Origin: Darksidea phi
Lineage: Eukaryota > Ascomycota > Dothideomycetes > Pleosporales > Lentitheciaceae
Direction: 5' to 3'
Assembly: GCA_030770425.1 (NCBI GenBank)
Contig: JASJFT010000170.1
Span: 36,235 to 100,234, forward strand
Length of the DNA stretch: 64,000 nt
Shown: piece after piece, positions 9,869-21,018 of the stretch
How the letters are laid out: each line of letters starts with the position of its first letter
Position numbering within the stretch: the first letter of the stretch is position 1
The notes under the pieces: model-generated
Database searches by the model: none
The model's input: the letters and a program-made list of their open reading frames with translations, nothing else
What the model was told of the DNA's origin: nothing
Made by a program: the position numbers and the translations under genes

Positions 9869-10331
9869 CCAACAGTACTACGGTTCCAGTCCCCCCTAAA
9901 TTAGGGGGCCCAGATTGGCACGCAATTAGGGGGGGCGGGGCCCTAATTTTATTAAAAAAAAATAAAAAAAAATAAAAGAGATACTAAAAACGTTTCTATT
10001 TTTAGTATTTTTCTTTATAAATTATTAGAAATATTTAAAAATAACTAATTACATAAGAAGCTAACAGCTAGGGTAGGATAAGCTTACTAGTAGAGCTCAG
10101 CAGCTAGCCTATATCGAGCTTAGTAGCTAGCTAATGCAGAGCTTAGTAGCTGGCTGATATCGAGCTCAGCGGCTGGCTGATATCAAGCTTAGTAGCTAGG
10201 TCGTTAGGTGGTATTTGATAAAAGTTGGTGTAAGAGATGTGGATTGGTTAGGCAGAAGGTCTTGCCTATATAGTAACTAGCGCTAGCACAGACCCCAAAC
10301 AGTGGCCGCATAGCTACTTCCGCCAACAGTA
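9869..10331. mobile_element. AT-rich repeat-like island, possible degenerate element
   Basis: The block differs sharply from its flanks. It has palindromic CCCCCCTAAATTAGGGGG-type sequence at about 9890-9910, long A-runs at 9950-9975, then about 250 nt of TA-rich DNA. The 9-nt word CCAACAGTA occurs at both edges (9869-9877 and 10323-10331), as a target-site duplication would, although chance is not excluded. No transposase remains. It is best read as a small non-autonomous or RIP-degraded element. Confidence 0.4.
10093..10201 (+). repeat. 23-bp tandem array, RIP-like divergence
   Basis: Four consecutive 23-nt units starting at 10093, 10116, 10139 and 10162, then a partial fifth. The units begin GAGCTCAGCAGCTAGC or GAGCTTAGTAGCTAGC. 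Most differences are C/T or G/A, and several are CA versus TA. Confidence 0.8.
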
Positions 10332-13299
10332 TTAAGGGGCGCGCGGGTGTTCGCGGGTATTTACATACTAATATGATAGGGATGCTCGGAACCGTAGTGA
10401 GTTACCCCTGTGAGTGTACCGATCTTGCTAATACGCGGTGAGGTTAATGATGATCCATTGTCGATTCCCATGTGTGCTTGGGGATTCCTCTGCGCCCCGC
10501 TTCTCTATCCGACTCCCCGCTCGATCTTCTTGATGTATGCCACTAATAAAGAATCGCTATTGTTTTCGGCTTAGGCCACTTGCAGAACCGATGTCCCGTC
10601 CTTGTGCGCGGAGGCGGCATAGTGGTTCACACCCCTCGTCTGGCGCTTTCCTTCACGGGGCATGTCACTTGCGATGAGATTCAAGGTCGAACATGGCTGG
10701 CAAGTCCGAAGCCTCATCTTTGCCAAAGTAGCGCCTTTGCCGCGATCACTGCTGCCGCTCTTCTCTTCCATGAAGTCCAGACTAGCAACAAGAGAAATGA
10801 GACCCGTCGAAAGTAAATGCGGTAAAATGGTCGCCGAGGAGACGCAGTGAACACTTTGCCGTGCACTGTAAAACAAGGTTAGCTACACTTTCACAACCTT
10901 CCCATCTTACTATCACCAGATAGTGTAGGCACTACCGGGAAGCCTATTCAGTGAGACTTCCATCTATGCGCTGTCATTGGGTTACCCACTCACTACTCCT
11001 TATCTACTAGTTTGGAAACAAGATTGTCTGAGCATTCTTTTCAGGGTTACGCAATCCTCAAAACACGAAATTCCACAATGCTTGATTGGATATCTTCTAG
11101 ATTAACCTAAAAAGATAGCGAGAACATAAAAACAATCTGGATAATGAGAGTGAGCACAGCGCTAGACGACTCTACGCTTGCGCACCAGGCTCACCGCCTT
11201 ATCTAATATCGAACTTTCTCCTCCCTTGCAGGTCTACAGCCAATACAATCTTTTGCCATGGCATCCACCTTTCTCGCTATTTCTATGGACGATGATACGA
11301 CTCAGTTGTCGATGCCTTCGCGTTGACTTGTCCAGTAAGGGGATATTGTTGTGTGAAATTGAATGCAAACGCCGCCTACGCAATCTCAGAGAGCACACTG
11401 ATAGATTCAAAGGACGTTGAACGCATCGAACCCTCTCACTGCCTCTTATTTCAATTTTTGAGTGGTAGAGATCGTAGAACCTTGCATAAGCGAGGCATCC
11501 GGACTCGGTAGCTATCAGGGAGACGACCCTTATACAGATTCAGGTTTCGCTCGTCCTAGTCGTAGAGAATATGCGAGCTTTAAACATATCCAGCAGCAGC
11601 AAAAACCCTTCAATACAAATCTATAGCAAAGGGCGTATCATTAAAGAAAATTCTGCTGTTTGAAGCTTTTCGTATCTACTGTTCAGACACAGTGAACCCA
11701 ATAAGCACGACGACTTCGTAGAGAACCATCAGTGATGTAGTTCTGCAGGCTTCTTGTCAAGAAGCGGGAGCCACCCTTTGCTAGGACTTGTGTCTCATCC
11801 CACGTCTCGACTGAGTAGTATGAGATCCTTAGCACCCAACTTCAAGGTGATACAAGACTTGTATTTCATTATCTATTGGTGCCTTCACACCCCGAGGAAC
11901 TCCTCCGTATCCAAGGCTTGCCCCAGCATAAAGAATCCCGACTTCAACCTTGAAATTCACATTAACCAAGCGAGCTTTACACTTGAAGCTCCACGTACAT
12001 TCCCATTCCCATGAATTACTTCGCCAGCTTGATTCACCATCAGTCCGTAACGTTCAAGTGGGGAACCCTAGCGGGTTTGACACTGAACTCACAGCCCCAG
12101 GATTAAGATATCCGGCATTGGTACTACTCCGGAGCTCTCTAGACAGACCGAGAAGAACCGGCGGATGACTAGCGCCTTGTAGCTGATTTAATTCTCCAAA
12201 ACTCTTGTATGTTACTCGCTGCGCCGTCTTAAAGCACTAATTTACTCGTGCCGCGGTCAAGACCATGTACCCCAGTCCTTAATCTTTTGCAGGGAAACTC
12301 CGCCGTCAGCCAAGTCGCTCCTTTGGGACCCTTTTTTGCGCCGAGTTTGCAGTGCATTTGTTAGGTTAATATGCGATTACGGATGTTGCACCTCAAAGAC
12401 TGGAAGAGTAGGCAAAGAAGTGTCATCCATGCTAGTTCTCGTCCTGTAATGAACTTCAAGCTCTGAAGTCGTGCTGTTTTACCATCCTCTTCCCGCAATA
12501 GTAATATCGGTGCTCTTTTTGCTGTTGATACCACCCATCTCACACGGACTCGGCTAGAACTCTGGGGTGTGGGGCCCGCTAATCATGCCGATCTTACCAA
12601 ATCACCGCCTTATCAAACTTTTCCAATATTCCTTTCCAAGACCAGGTTGATCCGAAGTACATGATTCCACGTGAATAGTCTTCCTATTCAAGAAGTTTTG
12701 CGGACTTTGTGTCGATTACTGTGCCGTATAAGGGGTCATCCATGGAGCGAAGTTATTGAAATGCCTAAACGAGAGATAGCCGGGAGAGTATCCAATCAGA
12801 GTGGGGCGGGAAGGTCATGTGGGTGGAAAGTGGGTTTAGGGGAAAGGATGTTCCTTCCACAGCTTGTGGAGTTCGAGAAGACGGACTACAGAGTTTTCGT
12901 CCAGTGTTGTTCTCGGCACGGAACGCTCTGGAAGCCCTCGCGAGCTGTTCTCACTTTGCTTCTATTTCTCGGTAGTCCTCGTAACTTCTCGTATTACCCA
13001 ACCGATCCGCAGCCGCTTATACGAGTCTCCGGATTCAGAGTTCTAGAACACGTGGTATTCTCAATTTCGCCCTGTACTACTTACCATTGTCTAGTAAATG
13101 GTATAGTCGCGTAGTGAAATGTGGAGCCTTCTTCGGCTTCTTGAACGCTGGAAACGTTCCTTTGTAGCGACACCTGGGGCCATTTCTACTTGGTGAAGTC
13201 ACATGGCATTGTAAAGGTGAATACCCACGTTATCCATGGTCTTTAGCCCTACAGCTCTACCTCGTGTGACAAAACTGTCGTGCGCACCAGTCCCCATCT
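10332..13299. other. 3-kb gene-free region
   Basis: Only short frames on both strands. The longest is a 147-codon plus-strand frame at 12671-13114, with no recognisable motif and no signs of splicing. I see no repeat or RNA gene. It is likely old non-coding or decayed sequence. Confidence 0.45.
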
Positions 13300-13660
13300 T
13301 TACGCCCTTCTACCTTTGACAACCTCTTCGAAATGCTCAAGACAGAATTTTCCTCCAATAAAACATTCAACTATTCATTTCTACCAGTCCAACCTTAGAG
13401 CGCTCACGCCTCCTTTCCACAGCTTCGTCGCGAACATAGCGGTTTCGATCGTGTGCGCGCCGTATAGGTTGCATCCGGACAACTGCTTCGCAAACCACCG
13501 GCGAGCGGGGAAAGAGCTGGTCGTAGAGAAGAGAGCCAGGGGCAATGATGCGCTTGTTGGCGGAAAGCGCCATGACGATACCACAGATTATAATGGGTCC
13601 GCGGAGATGGCGGGGCGGGAGGGTGTAAGGAACAAGCGCGGTAGATCTGGGGGCCGTCAT
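13300..13660 (-). pseudogene. Decayed TMEM254/DUF4499-like small membrane protein gene
   Basis: From ATG 13660 the frame reads MTAPRSTALVPYTLPPRHLR and continues to LLYDQLF. A frameshift near 13501-13512 moves the reading to a second frame with ARRWFAKQLSG, then NLYGAHTIETAMFATKLWKG. The C-terminal motif expected as WWKW...CF..GKF reads W-stop-K-stop-IVECFIGGKF, followed by CLEHFEEVV and a stop at 13300-13302. Both premature stops (TAG, TGA) are one G-to-A change from TGG. In intact relatives this family is a small four-helix membrane protein. The assignment rests on the HTIE...K and WWKW...F pattern remembered from the family. Confidence 0.55.
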
Positions 13661-14912
13661 AGACGGCTGAAAAGGATTAGGGGAAGACCAGGATAGCTTA
13701 AGTCGTCGGAATGAGAAATGGCTAGATTTGTAAGTTGATGGGAGAGTTACGACCTGGGTAGGGATATAAGGTTGATGCGAGTCATGTGTTAGATTAAATG
13801 CCTCGGTACATGACAGTGCTATCGATTTCCCCCACCAGACCATCGCAAGCAAAGATAGTGAAGATGCAAATCGAGAATTTTGGGCACTTTGGTTTAGCTT
13901 TGATTAATGAGAGCAGAACGAGGACAAATGCAGGCTCAGCGTCAGGGTCTAGATTTTGTTGTCGTTGATGTGGGCGGATGCTACGCAGTTGGTGTTTTAG
14001 GCGACGATATTGAGATTCAGCCATTTCAACCACAGACGAACTCCCCTCCTGTTCACCGTCTGTGCGTAACTTTCCCAAAACGGTAATTCTATAACAGTGT
14101 CGACCACTGGAACCACTGCGAACATTGGATAATGCAGGGGCTATACATTGACGTCTAATCACGTGCCTTGGGGTGCGCGACGAGCGGCTACGGTTGTGTT
14201 TTTATTGGTTAATGCAAGTCGCCTGCAGTGCACGGTGTCATGCGGAGCGGGGTAGACAGATGCGTGGACAAGGGAGGAGACGGATTGTGAACATAGGCCT
14301 AAGGAGAGCGGAAAGCAAAGTCGTGAAAAGGTTGTACGAACAAAACGCATAGATGTATGGTGGAGATGACACGACTGAGCGCCCCGCCTTAAAAGGTGAT
14401 AACGTGGTTGTGTCTTAGTCTGAGACGGTGCATATTTGGAAGCTGTGTAACGCAAACATTGAAACGAGAAAGAAATCGAACAGACCGATCTTCTATTTCT
14501 AGAAATCAGCAGTTTTTGCCCTTTGGAGGAAGATGGATACGCCGGAGACGATTTACAAGTGACCACCGTAACTGTGCCGTCGGACGAGGGACGAACATTG
14601 TGTCCCGTACTTACATTCTATAGAACACAGAGCCCATTTACTTCATGCATAATACGCTGAGGCAGGGTTGCTCGCGACATGCATCATGCCCTCTTTCATG
14701 AGGCTCGGGCCGTTGCCCTCGCAGTCATGCCTTGATGTGAACCTTAGGCAATGACTGCAGCCAACAACCTTCTTGCGTTTCAAGGTATTCGAGATGAAAC
14801 ACCTTATTGTGCCACCTTTTTGGGTTATTCTGTGGGTTGACGACGCGATGGCTGCTACACAGTCGATACTCTGAGGCAGGAAAACTCTCTTGATATTTAC
14901 CTATGCCTGCAC
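13661..14912. other. Intergenic, no gene seen
   Basis: About 1.25 kb with overlapping short frames on the minus strand (122 and 135 codons) that show no motif or coding periodicity. Nothing supported. Confidence 0.4.
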
Positions 14913-15958
14913 CTACTCCTTCGCTTGAGGGAGCCTGCTAGCCTCAACAACAGCATCAATAAAAGCCTGCGGCCTCTCCTGCAGAAAATTATGGCCCGCG
15001 CCCTCAACCTGCCAGTACACTCGATCTCCTATAAAGAACTTCGCCATACTACCTCCAATCGTAGAAGGAAAGTTGTGATCAGCGGTCCCATCCAGCGTTA
15101 CCATCGGTACGCTGATCGCCGGCTGCTTCAGCAGAATACTCTCAATTCCCGCATAATCCGGGTCTCCAGGTGCGTATAGCAGGCGGTGTTGATATACATG
15201 TCTCACGATAGCCACATAGTCTGGATTGATGATCGTCTGTACGGCGCGATCAAGCTCGACCTTCGTGAAGTTCCACTCCGGCGAATTGCGCGTCCACACC
15301 ACCCGCGCGATCTCCTTTGGATTGTGCAGCAATACTTGCTCTCCTCGTGGTATGAGAAAGTACAATTAGTACCAGAATCCGCTCTCAATCCTTGGATCCA
15401 ACGGCTCCCACGTCACCTCAAATTTTGGATCTGATACCTGTTCACGCTAACGAGCCCGTTGCATCACTCCGGCCACAGCGCAGCAGGTTCGCATGCACCT
15501 CGTCCGCCCCAATCATAGCCTGCGAAGATGGCGGAGGGGATAGAGAACGCTTCAAGGAGCTCGGTGACGTCGTAGCTGAGGGCTGCTTGTTCGCCCGGGC
15601 GGAAAGTTTTGGGGGATAGAAAGGCGGTGGGGCCGTTACCGCGAAGGTAAGGTACGATGAGACGATAGTTCAGAGCGGCAAGATTGGGGACGACAGACAT
15701 GTATGAGTGGATGTCGTAGGGCCAGCCATGAAGGAGAAGGACCGGTTGACCATCAGTCGGACCAGCTTCGTACTAGGCGATTCGAAGGCGGGAGGTGTTT
15801 ACAAGTTTAAGAGGTTCAAGACGAGGGATCTGTGGTATGGTGGATTTACACTCGGTTGGGTAATGGATTGACAATGCAAAAGACTGGGTAGAATCGCTGT
15901 GAGGGTGATGAATCTCTGGAGGAGTTTCATATTGTTCTATGTTGACCTCGAGTGGGCA
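14913..15958 (-). pseudogene. Decayed epoxide-hydrolase-like alpha/beta hydrolase
   Basis: Read on the minus strand the fold is recognisable. The oxyanion-hole motif is LLLHGWPYDIHSYM, the nucleophile elbow GYDWGG carries the Asp typical of epoxide hydrolases, the acid region reads LDGTADHNFP, and the catalytic His lies in VEGAGHNFLQERP. The frame is broken by a TAG at 15773-15775, a TGA at 15464-15466 right after the ALWPE motif, and a TAA at 15366-15368, with a frameshift between about 15410 and 15440. No in-frame ATG exists upstream before a stop near 15959-15961. Each stop is one C-to-T change from CAG, CGA or CAA. It cannot encode a full enzyme. Neighbours are also decayed genes. Confidence 0.8.
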
Positions 15959-16989
15959 TCAAAAACAGATTTTGCTTCTTGGTAGGTGGTCCTAAGTATT
16001 TGTTGCCTATACAGCGTTAGCCTGGCGCTCGGGGACTTAACCGCTGTGTTTAAGTACATGTACCCGATTGCCTTTCTCTTTCGACTAGCTGCAACGGTGT
16101 TTAACTTTTGATTTTTCTTCTCGCGCACTCTCCTCCTTGTTCTTTGTAGCCAATGCTTTCTCTGCCTTCCGCAGAAGCTCGCGGGTTCTAGTACGTTCAC
16201 TTAATGCTGCCTAGCTTATCGTCCGCGGTACCTCGCTCCTTATGTAGTGCGGCATTCTGGCGACTTAGGCGATAGTTTTCTCCAGGTGAATCAAGCAAAT
16301 TGAGCGGGCGTCGGCGGTGGAAGCTTGTGCCAGGGTGGGGCTGGGGCTATGTACGTTATCAGAGTTGGCTGGTTCGGAAGAAGAGGAGGTACGTGAGATG
16401 TCGGAGGGATGTCATCCCGTTTGGGTAGTGAGTGCGTATTCAATTTGGCCCCAGTATTGGTGTCTGAATTAGGGGCGGGATTACCCCGAAGAGGTAAATC
16501 GTGCATGTTGAATGGCGATCACTTATGCCGCATCAGGAGAGGCAACAGAAAGCATTAACAATTTATTCGTAGCAGAACTGACACCCACGCTAGAGTATTT
16601 TATTCCGATTTTGTTTTGAGCTCGGAAAAGTTGCTTCGTGGAGTTAGCTATCATGACGTCACCGTGACGCCTCGAGAGGCAACGAACGTGAAAGTGGCGA
16701 ATACTCGTTGCCGACAAACTAGCCTATGAAACCGAACAGTAATGTGATGCTTGCGTTCTACATAGTCTTCTTTCTTCCTCAAAGTGTAACCGAAGGGGCT
16801 CAATTCAATGGAAAAAGTTGTCACCGTTCATAATTCTTTCTGAACGCTGGCCTGATACTTGACTCTGTGAGGTTCGCTTGTGGAGGGGCCGAGAATAGCT
16901 AGTACTTGTCTAGTATCCATGGTTATTCCACGTCCGAGCACGGTGGCACTTGAATTTCGGCCTAGAGAAACGGTGTGTGCAGAACGCTG
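15959..16989. other. Intergenic, no gene seen
   Basis: About 1 kb with only short frames and no recognisable element before the AT-rich block. Confidence 0.4.
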
Positions 16990-17265
16990 AATGCTACCTC
17001 GGAAATTAATTTATTATAAGGGGATAGGTTCTTTTTAGAACTATATAGAAGATTATATATATAATTAACTTTAATAGTACTTAGAGAATAAATAGACTAA
17101 TAGGAAGTTAACTTTCTATAAAGTAGCTACTATCTAACTAGCTACTAAAGTGGAATATTGAGCTACTAGGAAACTAAAGAATTATATAATAATAACTCTA
17201 TAAATTATAGAGCGAAATAGATCTAGCTTATTTAATGATATTATTAGAATATATTATAGAGAAAT
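16990..17265. repeat. AT-rich, RIP-like block
   Basis: About 275 nt made almost only of TA, AT, AA, TT and CTA/TAG words. From about 17041 to 17260 I see no CpA and very few TpG, while TpA is very frequent. This is the composition left by repeat-induced point mutation. No coding remnant can be read. It is probably a fragment of a mutated transposon. Confidence 0.7.
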
Positions 17266-17732
17266 GTTGTATAGCTACGCTAGTATAGGACGATTACTTT
17301 TGGTGATTAGTGATACTCGATTGGTTTTGTCCCTTCATCTCTTAATAGTCCGCCGTACTGGTGTTTTTTATTATCAGCACCTGAGCTGCCCGGCACATGT
17401 TTTGCCTCCACGCGTGCGCTCCCTTCTCATCCCAACTAACCTCGTGTCCTCATCAGAACACCTTACAGCTTGGATTCGCTGTAAGCCACACCTTATTACG
17501 AAAAGGAAATGCAGTGTCAGGCATTGATCAACGGCTAACGCATAGGAGCCACGGTGGTTAGGCCGCCAGCAAATCATCGCGATTGCGCAGGCTTGGTATG
17601 AGCTAGTTGCCTGCTCCGATCACGTCTCACTCGCGCGAAAATTCATCCGGAACTGGTACATGTTTGGATTCAGATACTTACATCTTGTATCGACCTTGCG
17701 GCGCTCGTTCCAGATTCGAGTTATTGGTTCAG
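17266..17732. other. Upstream region of the DUF4246 gene
   Basis: About 470 nt between the AT block and the DUF4246 start; presumed promoter. Short frames only. Confidence 0.35.
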
Positions 17733-19711
17733 ATGGCCGATGCACCAACGAAACTCGGCCCAAACAACCGGCCGGACAAGATCAGAGTCAGTAGCAATTA
17801 CACTTTCCTTGACTGCTTCAGCACTAACAGAGCATAGTTGCCGGGATGGGGCATCCCTTGCGCTAGCTTGCGCACCCAGACGCAACAGCTTACTGCTATG
17901 GGCGGACAGGACCACCCAAAACTGACATTGCGCGAACGATGCATGTTGCATTTCATTGACCAAATCACAGATAAGCCAATGTGGACTCAGAAGGTTTTTG
18001 ATGAAGAGATTGTCGGTCAATGGAAAAAGGAAGCATGTACTAAGCGTTGGTATGAGGAATGGGAGGATGTACAGGAGGATGAACTGAGCGATGGAGATGG
18101 GGATTGGGACGAAGATTTTACAGAAGAAATGTTCACCTTTGTGAGTCGATCTAACGACTATGCAATGCATGTGCTAATCAGTTCATAGTGCATCCAGGAG
18201 GTCCGAGAGAAGGCTGCATTGTACGAGAAGTTCTCTATAATCCCGGTGTTCGACGTGGCATCGTGTGTGTTGAAATCCGATAGCGCCATCCCACCAAATC
18301 TTAAACAAGAACTCCGGAGCGCTGTTGCCCGCCTCGAAGATGTCCCCGATGGATACAAGGATTGGCGCCCGGGCTCCGATGGAAGAGTGCTTGATCTCGT
18401 AGATCCATCGCTCTTCCACTTGCATATGGTCGGTCAAGAATCCTGCCCAATTCAACGATCGATTTGGAGAACTGCCTTCAAAGTATCGGTGAAGGTAATA
18501 CCATACCAAGCCCAATGGAGGAATGGAATATCTATCGCCATGACCGCTTCATCTCCTACCGCTTCCAGTGGTTACCATGCAATGTCTCTTTTCCCAATGG
18601 ACTCGCAAAGATTGATTTATACATCAACAATCTCCATCCCCGCGACCATCGAGACCTCTATCACGTCGTAGAGAAAGTCATCGACAAGGCTGTGCCGTTC
18701 TGGAACATCATGTGCCAGTCTCATCGCAATGGCCGTATCACTAGAGATCCGAGGATATGCCGTCCACTACGAGACCCGAGGATATGCCTTCCACTACGAG
18801 ACATCTATGCAAGTTGCCTCGAGGATCGGAACCTAATTCAGATACCGGAAGCCCCAGTTGGCAACGACTCACGGGTTATCGACAAAGGCGGGCCTGGAGA
18901 ATTCGACCAGCTTATGTTGAAGAGTGAGGACATCGAGGATAAGTTCGCCTTCCTCGGTAACGGAGATAAGAACCTCCAAGTCATCGTCAAGCTTGCGAAC
19001 ATCTTACTCACGCCCGACAAGCCAGATTACGACTGCAACGATTGGTAAGTGATTCCAGCTGTACCTGTGCGTATGGTTACGAGAAACGTGTAGGGGGAAA
19101 TCGCTAATGTCTCGTTCTCGTTTAGGCATCTCGACGGCCACCTCAATGAGCACATAGTCTCCACGGCCATTTACTACTACGTCAACGAGAACATTACCGA
19201 CTCTCGTCTTGACTTCTGCACCAACTTCAACAATGATATTTCGGAATCGCAAACTTGGAGTCTCGACCAGCCCAGCCCAGAAGATTTCGACGAGATTTTC
19301 GGCTCCCGTCGGGCCGTCATGGACATCGGTTCCGTCCTCGCGCGTGAAGACCGCTTCATCGTTTTCCCCAATAACTTTGGGCACCGCGTAGGCACATTCA
19401 AGCTCGCCGACCCTACCAAACCTGGACATCGGAAGATTCTAGCGCTGTTGTTGGTAGCGCCCGAGGATCCAGTTATCTCGACGGCCAATGTGCCACCACA
19501 GAGGATGGATTGGTGGCTGAGGGAGCTACCAATTAAGGAGACGCGGCTGCGGGCTCTGCCGGTAGAGCTACTTGAAATGGTTGTCGAGGGCGCGGGGTTT
19601 CCGATTTCGATGAAGGAGGCGAAGACAATCAGACAGAAGCTAGTGGAAGAAGCAGCCCCGATGAACATGGGAGCAAAAGATTGTATCGCTAGAAAGTATC
19701 TCACTCGGTGA
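17733..19711 (+). CDS. DUF4246 family protein with one apparent frameshift
   Basis: Proposed exons are 17733-17786, 17838-18140, 18189-19044 and 19126-19711. The introns are 51, 48 and 81 nt (GTCAGT..TAG, GTGAGT..TAG, GTAAGT..TAG). The product would be about 599 aa. Family motifs run in order: LPGWGIP, LTLRERCMLHFIDQITDKP, DWRPGSDGRVLDLVDPSLF, WLPCNVSF, INNLHPRDHRDLY, LQVIVKLANILLTPDKP, WHLDGHLNEHIVSTAIYYY and DRFIVFPNNFGHRVG. The WH.DG.LNEH segment resembles a 2-oxoglutarate/Fe(II) oxygenase-like metal site; this is inference. One base is missing near 18416: ...CTCTTCCACTT... leaves the frame, while one extra C would give LFPLAYGRSRILP and restore all downstream exons. Without it the gene is truncated. 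It may be an assembly error or a recent mutation. Confidence 0.8.
18746..18799 (+). repeat. 27-bp in-frame tandem duplication
   Basis: Two adjacent 27-nt copies (18746-18772 and 18773-18799) differ at two positions and encode DPRICRPLR and DPRICLPLR inside the variable linker of the DUF4246 protein. The insertion keeps the frame. Confidence 0.85.
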
Positions 19712-20564
19712 TAAGCATTAAAGTAAGCTTCAGCCTGTTATACACCTATAGTTTCCCCTTGCTGAAGAGTATAAGTCCCGGTCGCGCATTAGCCCTCGAA
19801 ACTCAGCTTCCAGAGCTAAAACTGCGAATTCATTGCTGCATGAAGGCTATCAGAGAATGTGCAAGTATCAAGATAGCCCCTTTCGTAACCGATCTAGTTC
19901 ATCGCTATCTCTTCTCGAGAGTAATCAACACGAAAGCGCATGCCGCTTAATGCCCATATGCAAGTATTCTGCCCATGCACGCCCATCTCAAGCCCTCAGA
20001 TCAATCATACGGTTACCAGGGGTATCAACGTGTCTTAGCACCATGCATTTTTTGGTGCGCTTCAATTGATCTATGTTCATTTAGAGCCCGGAGACGTCCT
20101 TATAGCTGGCATTGTACAAGCCGACTGCGGCCATGCCACCTTGCGCCAACATTATTATCGACGCTCAATTGTCTAGCTAATCCAAACATATCGCACCAGC
20201 CTTTCCTAGCATTCCTGTTGCTATTAACGTTGCCTAGAGCTTTTGTTTAGCATGCACGCTGGCGACGAGCATAGCGAGGATGAACGCGGACTCGACGATA
20301 AATGATTGCTGCGGAAAGAAGAGAGAAGCTGAAAGATTAGGTAGCAAGGCTATTGTCCCTCTTCTCAGGATTCGCTCTCAGGACGCTTTTCGAGCGCATG
20401 CCAACGTCGGGATCGAGAACTGCGCATGTGCATGCGAACAACGAGATCATGATGGCGCCGTTTGGTATGTCCTACGCGGAACTTCGGAATACACCATCGC
20501 TGAATCACCCATGTAACGGAGCCGAATCTGAAGATTATCTTTCAGCCCAATGAGACGTTTGAGT
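19712..20564. other. Intergenic, weak coding hints
   Basis: About 850 nt downstream of the DUF4246 gene. A short peptide around 20430-20500 reads DHDGAVWYVLRGTSEYTI, cupin-like in flavour but too short and isolated to call. Confidence 0.3.
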
Positions 20565-21018
20565 GTGCGACGCCTGGCCGGACGCTGATGCGCTTTGGGA
20601 GGCGCTTACACCTAGTATGCTATCACTTTTCCCAGGCCAGAGTCATTTCAGCATTCCACCAGATAAACTGTCTCATACTTCCACCTTGTAGCACTTACAG
20701 CTTATGCTACCTTGTCCCACCTCTTTCTCGCTGTGCTTAGAATAACCTCTGCAAATCTCTCTACGACTCTGTAGCCAACGAACCCGGCTTCACCCACCGC
20801 ATATCTCAACTAGAACACCACTGGTGCCCTGCTTCGACTACCTGCGCCAATCCCTTATGTGTAATGCGGAAGTTGCGCTTGTGACGCTGGAGGTGGGTGA
20901 GGGGCGGATTGTAGGAAGTGTGGATGGATGGGGTACGGAGCATATATGTAGGAACTGGGAGGGATTGAAGGATTGGGCTGAGGGAGGGAGAGGGACGGAT
21001 GACGAGAGGATAGATTAG
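20565..21018 (+). pseudogene. Remnant of a UstYa-like (DUF3328) gene
   Basis: Pieces of the family appear in order but in three different frames. At 20581 there is DADALWEALTP, typical of the N-terminal part of the domain. At 20741 there is NNLCKSLY, matching the LHC..NLRKSLY region but preceded directly by a TAG. From 20830 an open stretch reads CFDYLRQSLMCNAEVALVTL and then GTEHICRNWEGLKDWAE to a stop at 21016-21018. UstYa proteins are membrane-anchored oxidases acting in fungal peptide and other secondary-metabolite pathways through two HxxHC motifs. The first HxxHC is not recoverable and the second is degenerate (PCFDYLRQ). It is a pseudogene unless unusual splicing rescues it. No precursor-peptide or other pathway gene is seen next to it. 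Confidence 0.65.

Noticed and set aside
9541..9975. 144-codon plus-strand frame
   Set aside because: It runs into the AT-rich island, ends in poly-lysine codons and contains no motif.
12671..13114. 147-codon plus-strand frame
   Set aside because: No recognisable domain, competing frames of similar quality, and no promoter or splice context.
20353..20553. Cupin-like peptide WYVLRGTSEYTI
   Set aside because: Only about 20 residues, no metal-binding His/Glu set and no flanking coding sequence; it could be chance.
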